Below, piece by piece: positions 25,150 to 34,055 of a DNA stretch of 64,000 nucleotides. The stretch is from positions 1 through 64,000 of the forward strand of contig NZ_JABFMW010000004.1 in the NCBI RefSeq assembly GCF_013359725.1, written 5' to 3'. The notes under the pieces were generated by a model that had not been told where the DNA came from, ran no database searches, and worked only from the letters and a program-made list of their open reading frames with translations. This stretch comes from Pseudarthrobacter sp. C4D7. Its GTDB lineage: Bacteria > Actinomycetota > Actinomycetes > Actinomycetales > Micrococcaceae. A program made the position numbers and the translations under genes. Within the stretch, counting starts at the first letter, position 1. Each line of letters begins with the position of its first letter.

Positions 25150-25878
25150 CTATCCGGCCGGGGTGGTGGAGATCCGGTGGAGCCATTCGAGGAAAAGCTT
25201 GAGTTCCGAGCTGGAAAGCTGGTCAGAGTGCGAGGCCTGAAGTGCGGCATTCAGGGCGATCGCTGCCACCACTACCGAGGACTTCCCGGCGCCGCCCGGG
25301 GCCGGGCCGCTGGCAGGCTCGGCGGACACCGCGAAGATCATGGCGTCCCGGGTCATGGTGGACAGTTCGAGGTTGCGCTCGGCGGCGGGCTCCGCAATCA
25401 GCATCAGCGTGACACCCACGTTGGCCGCCAGGATGGACCTGGCCGCTTCCCTGGGCTGGACGTTGAGCTGGCCCGCTGCCGCTGCCTTGTTCAGCATCTC
25501 TTCCATGAGCGCCTCGGCGTCGGCCACAATGGCTGGCCGGCTTTCGGGGCGGATGTTGCCGAACATCACCAGGTACAGCTCGGGCTGGTTCAGGCCGAAC
25601 TGCACGTGGTTGTCCCACATTCTCCGGATGTCCTCGAGGGGCTGTCCGGAAGGGGCGAAGTCCCGTTCGCCCGCGACATATTCCTCAAACCCTGCGGCGA
25701 CGACGGCGTCGAAAAGACCTTCCTTGTCACCGAAGTGGTGGTAGAGCGTGGGGGCGGAAACCCCTGCCAGCTGGGTGATCTGGCGGGTGGAAACCGGAGC
25801 TCCCGCGGATTTGGCCAGCAGTTCCGCGGCAGCACGGAGCAGCCGCAATTTAGGGGGAAGCTGGCCATCCAAACTCAT
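25150..25878 (-). CDS. TetR-family regulator of the mannitol PTS / enzyme I region
   Basis: 242 residues. DNA-binding domain LRLLRAAAELLAKSAGAPVSTRQITQLAGVSAPTLYHHFGDKEGLFDAVV, with the canonical TLYHHFGDK recognition end. The C-terminal domain resembles the TetR_C_33-type ligand pocket (WDNHVQFGLNQPELYLVMFG). It lies upstream of mtlA on the same strand and divergent from ptsI, with a 15-bp palindrome (TATAGC-N3-GCTATA) 19-33 bp upstream of its own start. It likely represses both directions. A TetR protein is an unusual mannitol regulator; the DeoR-type or MtlR types known elsewhere are not seen here. Confidence 0.85.
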   Translation of the reverse strand: MSLDGQLPPKLRLLRAAAELLAKSAGAPVSTRQITQLAGVSAPTLYHHFGDKEGLFDAVVAAGFEEYVAGERDFAPSGQPLEDIRRMWDNHVQFGLNQPELYLVMFGNIRPESRPAIVADAEALMEEMLNKAAAAGQLNVQPREAARSILAANVGVTLMLIAEPAAERNLELSTMTRDAMIFAVSAEPASGPAPGGAGKSSVVVAAIALNAALQASHSDQLSSSELKLFLEWLHRISTTPAG

Positions 25879-25896
25879 AACCGCTACCCTAGCACC

Positions 25897-25911
25897 TATA
25901 GCGTTGCTATA
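25897..25911. promoter_or_regulatory. Operator palindrome between TetR and ptsI
   Basis: TATAGCGTTGCTATA: perfect 6-bp arms around GTT. It lies 19-33 bp upstream of the TetR start and about 130 bp before ptsI, overlapping an A/T-rich segment likely to hold the -10 region of the TetR promoter. Probable TetR target. Confidence 0.6.
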
Positions 25912-26039
25912 TGAACTGAATCACATACAATTTTTTCAGGCACGTTTCCCGCCCCTGGACGTAGCAGTCCTCCGGCGGACCCGGCACGGCGCCGGAGAAC
26001 TTGGCGGGCCTGTCTACCGGCAGAGAATGAGGACCTTCA

Positions 26040-27725
26040 GTGCAGAACTTCCCAGGAGTAGGCGTCAGCCCAGGCCGTGTCATCGGCACCATCCGGCAGA
26101 TGCCCAAACCCATCAGTGAGCCTCCCGCCGGTGAACAGCTGGCTCCGGACACCACTGCCGAGGAAGCCACCGCAGCGCTGAAGGCAGCGTCCCAGGCAGT
26201 CCACGACGAACTGAAGGACCGCGCCGCCCACGCCACGGGTGACGGCAAGGCCGTCCTGGAAGCCACCGCACTGATGGCCAAGGACACCATGCTCATCAAG
26301 GGCGCTGCCAAGCTGGTGGCCCGGGGCGTTTCTGCCGAACGCGCCATCTGGGAATCCGGTTCCTCTGTCTCCGAGATGCTGCACAACCTGGGCGGCTACA
26401 TGGCCGAGCGCGCCACCGACGTCCTGGACGTCCGCGCCCGGATCGTGGCCGCACTGCGGGGCGTTCCCGCGCCCGGCATCCCCGCTTCCACCACCCCGTT
26501 CGTCCTGGTGGCAGAAGACCTTGCCCCGGCCGACACCGCCACCCTTGACCCGAACAAGGTCCTGGCGCTGGTCACCGCCGGCGGCGGCCCGCAGTCCCAC
26601 ACCGCCATCATCGCCCGTTCCCTCGGCCTGCCTGCCGTGGTGGCCGCCGTGGGCGTCGACGAACTTCCGGACGGCACCGAGGTGTACGTGGACGGCGCGG
26701 CCGGCAGCATCACGGCGGACCCTGACCAGACCCTCCGCGCCACGGCGGAAGCCTGGGCGGCCACCGCCTCGCTGCTGGCCGAGTTCACCGGTACGGGCGC
26801 GACGGCGGATGGCCACCAGGTGCCCCTGCTCGCCAACGTGGGTGGCGGCAAGGACGCCGAAGCGGCCGCCAGGCTCGGCGCCCAGGGCGTGGGCCTCTTC
26901 CGCACCGAGTTCTGCTTCCTGGAACGTGACACCGAACCTTCCGTGGAGGAGCAGGCGGCCGCCTACAAGAGCGTCTTCGATGCCTTCCCCGGCAAGAAAG
27001 TGGTCCTGCGCACGCTGGATGCGGGCGCGGACAAGCCCCTCCCCTTCCTGACCGACTCCACCGAGCCCAACCCGGCCCTGGGCGTCCGCGGCTACCGCAC
27101 CGACTTCACCACCCCCGGCGTCCTGGACCGGCAGCTCGAAGCCATCGCCCTGGCCCAGCAGCAGTCCGAGGCCGACGTCTGGGTCATGGCGCCCATGATC
27201 TCCACCGCGGAGGAAGCCGCGCGTTTCGCCTCCATGTGCGCGGACGCGGGCATCAAGACCCCCGGCGTCATGGTGGAGGTTCCGTCCGCTGCCCTGACCG
27301 CCGAAGCCATCCTCCGGGAAGTCGAATTCGCCAGCCTGGGCACCAACGACCTCACCCAGTACGCCATGGCCGCCGACCGCCAGCTGGGCCCGCTGGCCAA
27401 CCTGAACACCCCGTGGCAGCCCGCCGTCCTGCGCCTGGTGGGGCTGACCGTGGAGGGATCCCGCGCAGAGGGCCACAGCAAGCCCGTGGGCGTCTGTGGC
27501 GAGGCGGCCGCCGATCCTGCCCTCGCCGTCGTCCTCACCGGCCTTGGCGTCACCACCCTGTCCATGACGGCCCGTTCGCTGGCAGCGGTGGCCGCGGTCC
27601 TGAAGACCGTGACGCTGTCCGAAGCCCAGGAGCTGGCCAAGCTGGCCCTGTCCGCGCCCAGCGCTACCGAGGCCCGCGCCTGGGTGCGGGAAAAGCTGCC
27701 CGTCCTGGAGGAACTGGGCCTGTAA
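26040..27725 (+). CDS. ptsI: PTS enzyme I (phosphoenolpyruvate-protein phosphotransferase)
   Basis: 561 residues. It starts the PTS cascade by passing phosphate from phosphoenolpyruvate to HPr in the cytoplasm. N-terminal domain FPGVGVSPGRVIG; phosphohistidine His187 in GGGPQSHTAIIAR; PEP-binding domain with GVGLFRTEFCFLERD, VLRTLDAGADKPLPF, NPALGVRGYR, MVEVPSAAL, SLGTNDLTQYAMAADR; and catalytic Cys in GVCGEAAADP. The GTG at 26040 has GAGG 8 bp upstream. No HPr gene lies next to it in this window, so HPr must be encoded elsewhere. It is divergent from the TetR/mtlA/mtlD unit and convergent with the fructan locus. Confidence 0.95.
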   Translation: MQNFPGVGVSPGRVIGTIRQMPKPISEPPAGEQLAPDTTAEEATAALKAASQAVHDELKDRAAHATGDGKAVLEATALMAKDTMLIKGAAKLVARGVSAERAIWESGSSVSEMLHNLGGYMAERATDVLDVRARIVAALRGVPAPGIPASTTPFVLVAEDLAPADTATLDPNKVLALVTAGGGPQSHTAIIARSLGLPAVVAAVGVDELPDGTEVYVDGAAGSITADPDQTLRATAEAWAATASLLAEFTGTGATADGHQVPLLANVGGGKDAEAAARLGAQGVGLFRTEFCFLERDTEPSVEEQAAAYKSVFDAFPGKKVVLRTLDAGADKPLPFLTDSTEPNPALGVRGYRTDFTTPGVLDRQLEAIALAQQQSEADVWVMAPMISTAEEAARFASMCADAGIKTPGVMVEVPSAALTAEAILREVEFASLGTNDLTQYAMAADRQLGPLANLNTPWQPAVLRLVGLTVEGSRAEGHSKPVGVCGEAAADPALAVVLTGLGVTTLSMTARSLAAVAAVLKTVTLSEAQELAKLALSAPSATEARAWVREKLPVLEELGL

Positions 27726-27751
27726 GCCCGGGCCGGGCCGGCGCTCCGCCG

Positions 27752-30700
27752 TTATGGCAGGGCCGTCACCAGGACATCCTGGTAGGCGGCCCTGCCGTCG
27801 AAGACATTGACGCCCACCTTCCCTGCTGCCAGGGCGTCCGCGTCCGTCACGTCGATCAACGGTGTCCCGTCCACCGAGGCGGTAATCCGGTTTCCCGTGA
27901 CCGCTGCGTCCAGGGCGTAGCTGACGCCGTGCCCCAGGGTCGCAGGAACGCTGGCGAGTACGGTGGATACGCCGTCCACCAGCTTGAAGACGCGCACCAC
28001 GTGCAGGTTGGGGTCCAGGTTCACGCAGTAGGCGGTGGACCCGTCCGCGGAGGAGCGGAGCAATACGGAGCCGGCACCCCCGTAGCCCTTTTCGGGTGCC
28101 GCCCCAGGGTTCCGGAAAGCGCCGGCGAACCCCTCGCCGCCGAACCTCACCGTGGCCTGCAGCCGGACGTTGGCATAGGTGGCAGCCCCCAGTGCCGTGG
28201 AATCCTTGTCGAAGATGCCGGCCAGGCCGGCACCGGTACTTTCCCATTGCCCGCCCGGAACCACCGAATAAGCGCCCAGGTTGTGCCGGGCGTTGCCGGC
28301 CGTTGATGGCAGGATGGCCGACGGCGGTGCACCGATGAGGCGCGCAGTGTCGCTGAGCTGGTTGACCGTGACGGATACCAGCCGGGCGGTGCCTCCCACT
28401 GCAGAAAAGGACAGGCCGGTGGAGGCGTGGTCCGGGAAGATGAGCGAGGTGATGGCAGCCGTCCCGTCACCGCCGAAGACCTCCACGGAGGACGAATCCA
28501 CCAGGATCCGCAGTTTTACCCGTTTCTCCGTACCCACTTCCGTGGAGCTCCACGGAGCCGTTGCGTTGTCAGCGGCCGAAGCTGCGAAGTGGCGGGTGAA
28601 GTCTTCCCGCCCGGCGGCGCCCCGGTCCACCGTTAGGGCGGCAGCAGCGGCGTCGTACACCACCTGGGTCTGCTGCGCGCCTGCTGGGCCGCCCTTCCGG
28701 AGGCCGAACGTGAAGGACGCGGCGCCGCCCGACGACGGGATCCCCACCTCTGCTTCGAGTTCAAAGGAACGCCCGGAGGCTCCTGCCAGCGGATTGGCGG
28801 AGGCCGGCGAAACCGGCACGTCCGCAGCCTGCCACGTGGAGTTCCGCAGCGAAGCCGCCTCCGCCACCGGAGCCTGGGTGAGCCGCAGCCCGGCGCCGGG
28901 AACATCCACGAGCCGGACCTCACGGGGCATGGACAGCTGCCCGTTCCAGCGGCCGGTGGGCGGGCTGAAGGCGTAGTCCCAGTTGCTCATCCAGCCGAGC
29001 ATGATGCGCCGGCCGTCCGGGGTGCCGTAGAAGCTCATGGCAGCGTAGTAGTCGCGGCCGTGGTCCGCCTGCAGCACCGTGGACGCTGGGGTGTCGGGGG
29101 TGAAGGCAGTTCCGTTCCAGGTTCCGGTGACGTACTGCGCTGCCGATCCGTTGGTTGCCCGGACGGCTCCGGTGCTCCACCACAGCACCCAGCGCCGCAC
29201 TCCGGGCCGGCCCTCGACGGGCAGTTCGAAGAAGTCGGGGCATTCCCACACCCCGCCGCGGACCCAGTCGCCGTAGCCGAAGGTGCTGGCGAAGGTCCAG
29301 TGGAGCAGGTCCGCGGAGGAATAGAAGCGGATGTGATCGCCGCCCGCCACCACCATGATCCAGCGCCCGGACGTCGCGTCAAGAGTGACTTTGGGGTCGC
29401 GGAAGTCCCAGCCGCCGTCGGGTCCGCCCGGGTTCTCCACCACCGGATCCGCCTGGACGGTCTGCCAGGTGCGGCCCCTGTCCGCGCTGTAGGCGGCGCG
29501 GACGGACTGGTTGCCGTTGGGGGCGTCGTGGTTGAAGCTCGTGTAGTAGGCGATCAGCCCGGAGCCGCCGGGGAAGAGCCCACTCGCGTTGTTGGCGTCC
29601 ACCACGGCCGAACCCGACCACGACTCCCCCGCCGCCATGTGCGGGAGCGCGATCGGCAACTGCTTCCAGTGCAGCAGGTCGGTGCTGACGGCATGCGCCC
29701 AGCGGCCGCGGTCCTGGTGGAAGAGGTGGTACTCGCCGTCGAAGAACACCAGGCCGTTCGGGTCCGAGCTGTTTCCCGAGTTCTGGGTGTAGTGGTAGCC
29801 GGGCTGGTAGGGACCGTTCATGTACTGGTCCACGCTGTCTGCCCGGACGTTCTGGAACCAGGCGGTGCCGCTGGCCAGCAGGGCCACCCCTGACCCGGAG
29901 GCGGCGGGGACGGCTCCTGCCAGGACCGGCTGGCCGTTGACCAGCACGGACGCTTCGGTGCCCCGCGCGGTGAACTGGACGCGGTTGAGCTGCCCGGCCT
30001 TGAAGCTGGTGGCGGGCAGGGCACCGGTGAGCAGCAGGGTGGAGCCGGTGCGGTCATACAGTTTCGCGGCCCCCGCGCCGGGATCGATCCGCAGTTCCAG
30101 GCCGCCGGAACCGTCCGCGCCGCTGCGGGCCACTACCGAGGCTGTTGCCGGGGAGGTGACCGTCAGGTCCAGGGAGGCGACGACGTCGGGCGCCACCGCC
30201 GGGATGAACCGTGCCGCGGGACCTCCTGCCGCTGCGGCCCGCAGGCCGGCGGCGTCAGGCTCCCATGACCCGGCGGCGGTGCGCCAGTTCTGCAGCGAAC
30301 TTTCGAGGCCTCGGAGGGTCATGCCCTGGAACACCGCTGCGCCGTTGTACGAGCCGAGGCCAACGTGCCCCGCGCCGGCGGTGGAGTCCGTTGCCGTGAT
30401 GGCGGGCGTGGCGCCGTTGGGATCCAGGAAGTCCGTCTGCCAGTAGACAGCCAATGCCTCGCCGAGGGCGGTCACCCGGAGCCGGTAGACCTGGTTGACC
30501 GTGATGGCCGTCGCGTAGGTCCCCAGGGTGGTGTTGTCCGCTGTCCGGTAGAGCCGCAGCCTGCCGGCGTTGGGGTCCACTTCTGCGGCGTACCCGGTGG
30601 TTCCGGCGGCATTGGTGCGGAACAAGACGGTCCCCACCCCGTAGGGGGATACCACCTGGATGTCGGCGGAAAAGTCGGTGTCCGTGGGCGACTGCCCCGT

Positions 30701-31411
30701 GGCGATGGCACGGATGTTGGTGTCTGCGGGAGCGGCGCCCCGGAACCCGGTGGCCGTGGCCGACCAGCCGGGGCCCGCGCTCCAGCCGGAAACGTTTGCG
30801 TCGATGGTCCGTACGCGCGGCGGCCCGAAGGCCACTGTTCCGTTGAATGCGTGCAGGCCAACCCGGCCGGCGTCGTAGCGGTAGTCGGTCGTGTCGATCC
30901 GGGGGATCCCGTCCACCTCGACATGGATCCGCGGGCCATCAACGTGGACGTCCACGGAATAGGCCCGCCCGGTGTCCAGTTGTACGGCAGCCGGGGCGGT
31001 GACGTCCTGCCCCGTGGCCAGGTCGAACAGCCGGACCCGGTCCAGGTTGGGGTCGATCGTGGCCGCGTAGCCGGCGCCGGCGTCGGGGGCGGCCCGGAAG
31101 ATGAGCGCGCCCACTCCGTACGGGCTTCCGGCGTCCACCGTCACGCTGGCCGTATAGCGGGCCGTGCCCGCGATGGCCTGTTCGCTGGTGGCCGCCGCGT
31201 TATGCCCGGCCGGTGCCACGCCGGTGTATCCGCCCTGGTCCGTCCTGGTCCATGTGCCGCCGGCACCCGCCACATCCGGGATGGGGCTGGTGGTGCTGTT
31301 GCGGGTGACGGGCGCCGGTTCCAGGGCCGCCGCCGGAGCGGCGGTCCCCGTTCCCGTGACGCCGGCGCCAAGGAATGCTGCCGTGAGGCCGGCAAGTAAG
31401 CGCTTGTGCAT
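27752..31411 (-). CDS. Secreted multidomain GH32 fructanase (levanase/inulinase type)
   Basis: 1219 residues. A signal peptide covers about 1-30. Three related beta-sandwich modules follow at about 50-205, 210-370 and 374-525, each with a repeat core such as SPYGVGALIFRA...AATIDPNLDRVRLF and ending in a GRVGLHAFNG-like strand. The GH32 catalytic region spans about 535-1040: nucleophile Asp550 in SSDPNG, RDP at 671-673, acid/base Glu723 in WECPDFF, plus the C-terminal beta-sandwich with SVEVFGGDG. A fourth copy of the accessory module ends the protein (about 1055-1219). The usual Asn before the nucleophile is Ser here. There is no LPXTG or transmembrane anchor, so it is released. It lies 34 bp after the cytoplasmic GH32 gene. 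Levan versus inulin preference cannot be read. Confidence 0.9.
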   Translation of the reverse strand: MHKRLLAGLTAAFLGAGVTGTGTAAPAAALEPAPVTRNSTTSPIPDVAGAGGTWTRTDQGGYTGVAPAGHNAAATSEQAIAGTARYTASVTVDAGSPYGVGALIFRAAPDAGAGYAATIDPNLDRVRLFDLATGQDVTAPAAVQLDTGRAYSVDVHVDGPRIHVEVDGIPRIDTTDYRYDAGRVGLHAFNGTVAFGPPRVRTIDANVSGWSAGPGWSATATGFRGAAPADTNIRAIATGQSPTDTDFSADIQVVSPYGVGTVLFRTNAAGTTGYAAEVDPNAGRLRLYRTADNTTLGTYATAITVNQVYRLRVTALGEALAVYWQTDFLDPNGATPAITATDSTAGAGHVGLGSYNGAAVFQGMTLRGLESSLQNWRTAAGSWEPDAAGLRAAAAGGPAARFIPAVAPDVVASLDLTVTSPATASVVARSGADGSGGLELRIDPGAGAAKLYDRTGSTLLLTGALPATSFKAGQLNRVQFTARGTEASVLVNGQPVLAGAVPAASGSGVALLASGTAWFQNVRADSVDQYMNGPYQPGYHYTQNSGNSSDPNGLVFFDGEYHLFHQDRGRWAHAVSTDLLHWKQLPIALPHMAAGESWSGSAVVDANNASGLFPGGSGLIAYYTSFNHDAPNGNQSVRAAYSADRGRTWQTVQADPVVENPGGPDGGWDFRDPKVTLDATSGRWIMVVAGGDHIRFYSSADLLHWTFASTFGYGDWVRGGVWECPDFFELPVEGRPGVRRWVLWWSTGAVRATNGSAAQYVTGTWNGTAFTPDTPASTVLQADHGRDYYAAMSFYGTPDGRRIMLGWMSNWDYAFSPPTGRWNGQLSMPREVRLVDVPGAGLRLTQAPVAEAASLRNSTWQAADVPVSPASANPLAGASGRSFELEAEVGIPSSGGAASFTFGLRKGGPAGAQQTQVVYDAAAAALTVDRGAAGREDFTRHFAASAADNATAPWSSTEVGTEKRVKLRILVDSSSVEVFGGDGTAAITSLIFPDHASTGLSFSAVGGTARLVSVTVNQLSDTARLIGAPPSAILPSTAGNARHNLGAYSVVPGGQWESTGAGLAGIFDKDSTALGAATYANVRLQATVRFGGEGFAGAFRNPGAAPEKGYGGAGSVLLRSSADGSTAYCVNLDPNLHVVRVFKLVDGVSTVLASVPATLGHGVSYALDAAVTGNRITASVDGTPLIDVTDADALAAGKVGVNVFDGRAAYQDVLVTALP

Positions 31412-31446
31412 TCGGATCGCCTTTGATCTCGGAGGTAGTGGAGCAG

Positions 31447-32982
31447 CTACGGGAGAAGGGTGCGGGCCCCCTCCCAGATGCCGGCCATGGTCCAGGCATC
31501 GAAGGCCTCCAGGTGCACGCTTCCCGCAGCCGAAAGGGTTACCCGGCCGCCGCCCAGGGTGGGATAGACGCGGGCCGTGAGCGGCTTGCCGTTGGCGAAG
31601 ATTTCGACGGCGGAGCGGTCCACCAGGATGCGCAGGCTCACCTGCCCGTCGGTCATGGGCACGGGCCCGGACTTTTCTTCAATGTCCACGGCGGGGTCCA
31701 GGGAGCTGCGGGTCCGGTCGAGCCGGAGCGTCCCGCCGCCGGGGTGGTGCGCGGCGCGGCCCAGTTCGACCACCGTTTCCTCGCTGCCGTCGGCGGAGGC
31801 CAGCAGCGCCAGCCGCAGGACCGCTCCCGGCGCCAGCCGGAGCTCCAGTTCAAGGTCCAGCTGGTTGCCGGCGACACCCGTCTCCACGGAGGTTTCGCCG
31901 TCAAACATCTGCCCGGGAAGGCTGGCGTGGTGGCGGCGCAACTGCTCCAGCTCCGGGACCGGGGCGAACTGCAGCGTTCCGTCCTCCGCCAGGGTGGTGA
32001 CCCGCGGCAGGCTCATCACGCCGGACCAGCCGGCTGCCACCATCGCGGCGTCCGGGCGGCCTTCCTGCAGCCAGCCGAACATGATGCGCCGGCCAGCCTC
32101 GTCCAGGAAGGATTGCGGCGCGTAGAAGTACCGGCCGCCGTAGTCCAGGCGATGCAGCGCGGCGGGTTCGAAGGAGTCGCCGGAGTAGCGTCCGGTCCAG
32201 TACAGCGGGTGGCGCGTGTCGCCATCGTTCCAGGCGGAGAACACCAGGACGTCAGGGGATCCGTCCACGGGGTCCGCGCCCAGCTGCCCGGCGCCGGCGC
32301 GGAACAGGTCCACGCATTCCCACATGGTGCCGGTCCAGTCAGTGTCGGCAGGGCTGCCCTGCGTGGCGTCGCCAATGAACAACGGACCCACGTAGTCCCA
32401 CGAGCGCAGGTCCGCGGACTCGTAGAGGAAGGCCGTGCCGCCGCGGCCCCGGATGCCCGAGCCCACCAGCTGCCGCCACCTGCTGCCTTCGCGCCAGACG
32501 CAGTGGTCACGGTAAGCAGTGATGTCCACGCCCGCCGGCGGGGCGGCGATGACCGGGTTCTCCGGCGCCTTGGTCCAGGTGGACAAATCCGGTGAGCCCA
32601 CCGCAACGCAGGGAAGCTCGCGCTCCCCCAGGCGGCCCGAGTAGACCAGGGTGGGCGTGCCGCGGTCGTCCACCAGCACGCCGGACCAGCACCCGTCGGC
32701 GTCCGGGCCCGGAGAAGGTTCCAGGGCCACCGGCCGGTCCGTCCAGGTGACCAGGTCCGTACTGGTGGCGTGTCCCCACTGGATCCGGTGATGGAAGGCG
32801 CCCTCAGGGTTGTACTGGTAGAAGAGGTGGAAGGTTCCGTTCCACTGGCACACCCCGTTGGGGTCGTTGAGCCAGCCCCCGGGTGAGACGAAGTGGAAGC
32901 GGGGCCGCAGCGGATCGGCCTCGGCGCGGGCAACCAGTTCGCCGCGCGGGACGGTGGCGAGCGGGTGGGTCAGTTCGGTCAT
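31447..32982 (-). CDS. Cytoplasmic GH32 beta-fructosidase
   Basis: 511 residues without a signal peptide. GH32 five-bladed propeller with nucleophile Asp40 in GGWLNDPNG and acid/base Glu222 in MWECVDLF; the transition-state motif, normally RDP, is RDH at 158-160 (YRDHCVW). The C-terminal sandwich carries LRILVDRSAVEIFANG. It should hydrolyse imported fructo-oligosaccharides or sucrose-type substrates to free fructose. Its ATG overlaps the stop of the ABC ATPase gene by 4 bp (ATGA), direct evidence of a shared operon with the transporter. The ribosome site AGGCTTCCGC is weak, as expected for coupling. Confidence 0.92.
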   Translation of the reverse strand: MTELTHPLATVPRGELVARAEADPLRPRFHFVSPGGWLNDPNGVCQWNGTFHLFYQYNPEGAFHHRIQWGHATSTDLVTWTDRPVALEPSPGPDADGCWSGVLVDDRGTPTLVYSGRLGERELPCVAVGSPDLSTWTKAPENPVIAAPPAGVDITAYRDHCVWREGSRWRQLVGSGIRGRGGTAFLYESADLRSWDYVGPLFIGDATQGSPADTDWTGTMWECVDLFRAGAGQLGADPVDGSPDVLVFSAWNDGDTRHPLYWTGRYSGDSFEPAALHRLDYGGRYFYAPQSFLDEAGRRIMFGWLQEGRPDAAMVAAGWSGVMSLPRVTTLAEDGTLQFAPVPELEQLRRHHASLPGQMFDGETSVETGVAGNQLDLELELRLAPGAVLRLALLASADGSEETVVELGRAAHHPGGGTLRLDRTRSSLDPAVDIEEKSGPVPMTDGQVSLRILVDRSAVEIFANGKPLTARVYPTLGGGRVTLSAAGSVHLEAFDAWTMAGIWEGARTLLP

Positions 32983-34055
32983 GCGGAAGCCTTCTTGGGG
33001 AGGTTCGACGCCGGGTGCCCGGCCTGGGTGGATGCCGCGGCCGCCGGTTCTGCGGCGAGCGCGTGCCCGCCTGCGCCGGCCCGCGGACGGTAGAGGTGGC
33101 AGCGGACCCAGTGCCGGTTTTCGGGGCCACCCACCTGGTGGCGGACGGGCTCATCGGCGGAGCAGGGCTGGTCCGGGTCGCGGTCGAACGCGCAGCCTGT
33201 GGAGGCCATGACGGCCTGCCGCAGCTGTGCGCGCCGGATGGGATCGTAGGACCCTGCCCGGGCAGGGTCCGGCACCGCGGAGACCAGGAGCTGGGTGTAG
33301 GGGTGGGCCGGGTTGGCCAGCAGGTCCAGGGACTCGCCTTCTTCAACGAGTTCGCCGGCGAACATCACGGCCGTCCGGTCCGCGAGGTACCGGGCCGAGG
33401 CGAGGTCGTGGGTGATGTAGAGCATGGAGATGCCCTTCTCATCGCGAAGCTTTCGCATGAGGTTCAGGACGCCGATCCGCACCGAAACGTCCAGCATGGA
33501 GGTGGGTTCGTCGGCCAGGATGACCTGCGGTTCCACGGCGAGTGCCCGGGCGATGGCCACCCGCTGGCGCTGTCCGCCGGAGAGTTCATGAGGGTAGGAG
33601 TCCAGCATGTCCGCCTGCAGGCCAACGGTGGCCATGAGTTCTTCCAGGCGTGTCTGGGTTTCCGTCTCCGTATGGCCGCCCTTCCCGTGAATGGCCAGGG
33701 AACGCCGGAGGAAATGCTCAATCCGGTGTGCCGGGTTCAACGATCCGAAAGGGTCCTGGAACACCATCTGCAGCTGGGAGCGGAAGGCCCGTGACGCCTG
33801 GAAGCGGTCACGCTTGAGGACGTCGACGCCGGCCAGCAGGATGGCGCCTTCGCCCGGCTTTTCGAGCCTGGCCACACAGCGGGCCAGGGTGCTCTTGCCG
33901 GAACCGGATTCGCCCACCAGCGCCACGATCTCGCCCCGGCCAATAGTCAGGTCCACGCCGTGGAGGGCGCGCACCGAGTCGCGCGAGAAGAGTCCCCCGA
34001 TCGGGAAGGATTTGCCGAGTCCGCGGACCTCGAGGGCGGGGATGGGGTGGCTCAT
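32979..34055 (-). CDS. ABC transporter ATP-binding protein, DppF/OppF type
   Basis: 358 residues. Walker A GESGSGKST at 48-56, signature LSGGQRQRVAIARAL, Walker B VILADEPTSMLD, then the oligopeptide/dipeptide C-terminal extension (oligo_HPY) with four cysteine-region residues (CAFDRDPDQPCS) that often bind an iron-sulfur or zinc in OppF-type proteins. It powers the permeases encoded upstream. It overlaps both the DppD-type gene before it and the GH32 gene after it by 4 bp. Although this ABC class is usually annotated as peptide uptake, the coupling to GH32 points to fructo-oligosaccharides. Confidence 0.9.
   Translation of the reverse strand: MSHPIPALEVRGLGKSFPIGGLFSRDSVRALHGVDLTIGRGEIVALVGESGSGKSTLARCVARLEKPGEGAILLAGVDVLKRDRFQASRAFRSQLQMVFQDPFGSLNPAHRIEHFLRRSLAIHGKGGHTETETQTRLEELMATVGLQADMLDSYPHELSGGQRQRVAIARALAVEPQVILADEPTSMLDVSVRIGVLNLMRKLRDEKGISMLYITHDLASARYLADRTAVMFAGELVEEGESLDLLANPAHPYTQLLVSAVPDPARAGSYDPIRRAQLRQAVMASTGCAFDRDPDQPCSADEPVRHQVGGPENRHWVRCHLYRPRAGAGGHALAAEPAAAASTQAGHPASNLPKKASA

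Noticed and set aside
26037..28247. A 736-codon open frame on the minus strand opposite ptsI
   Set aside because: It mirrors the strong third-position G/C bias of ptsI, which carries all enzyme I motifs; the minus frame has low-complexity Arg/Gly/His-rich sequence and no domain.
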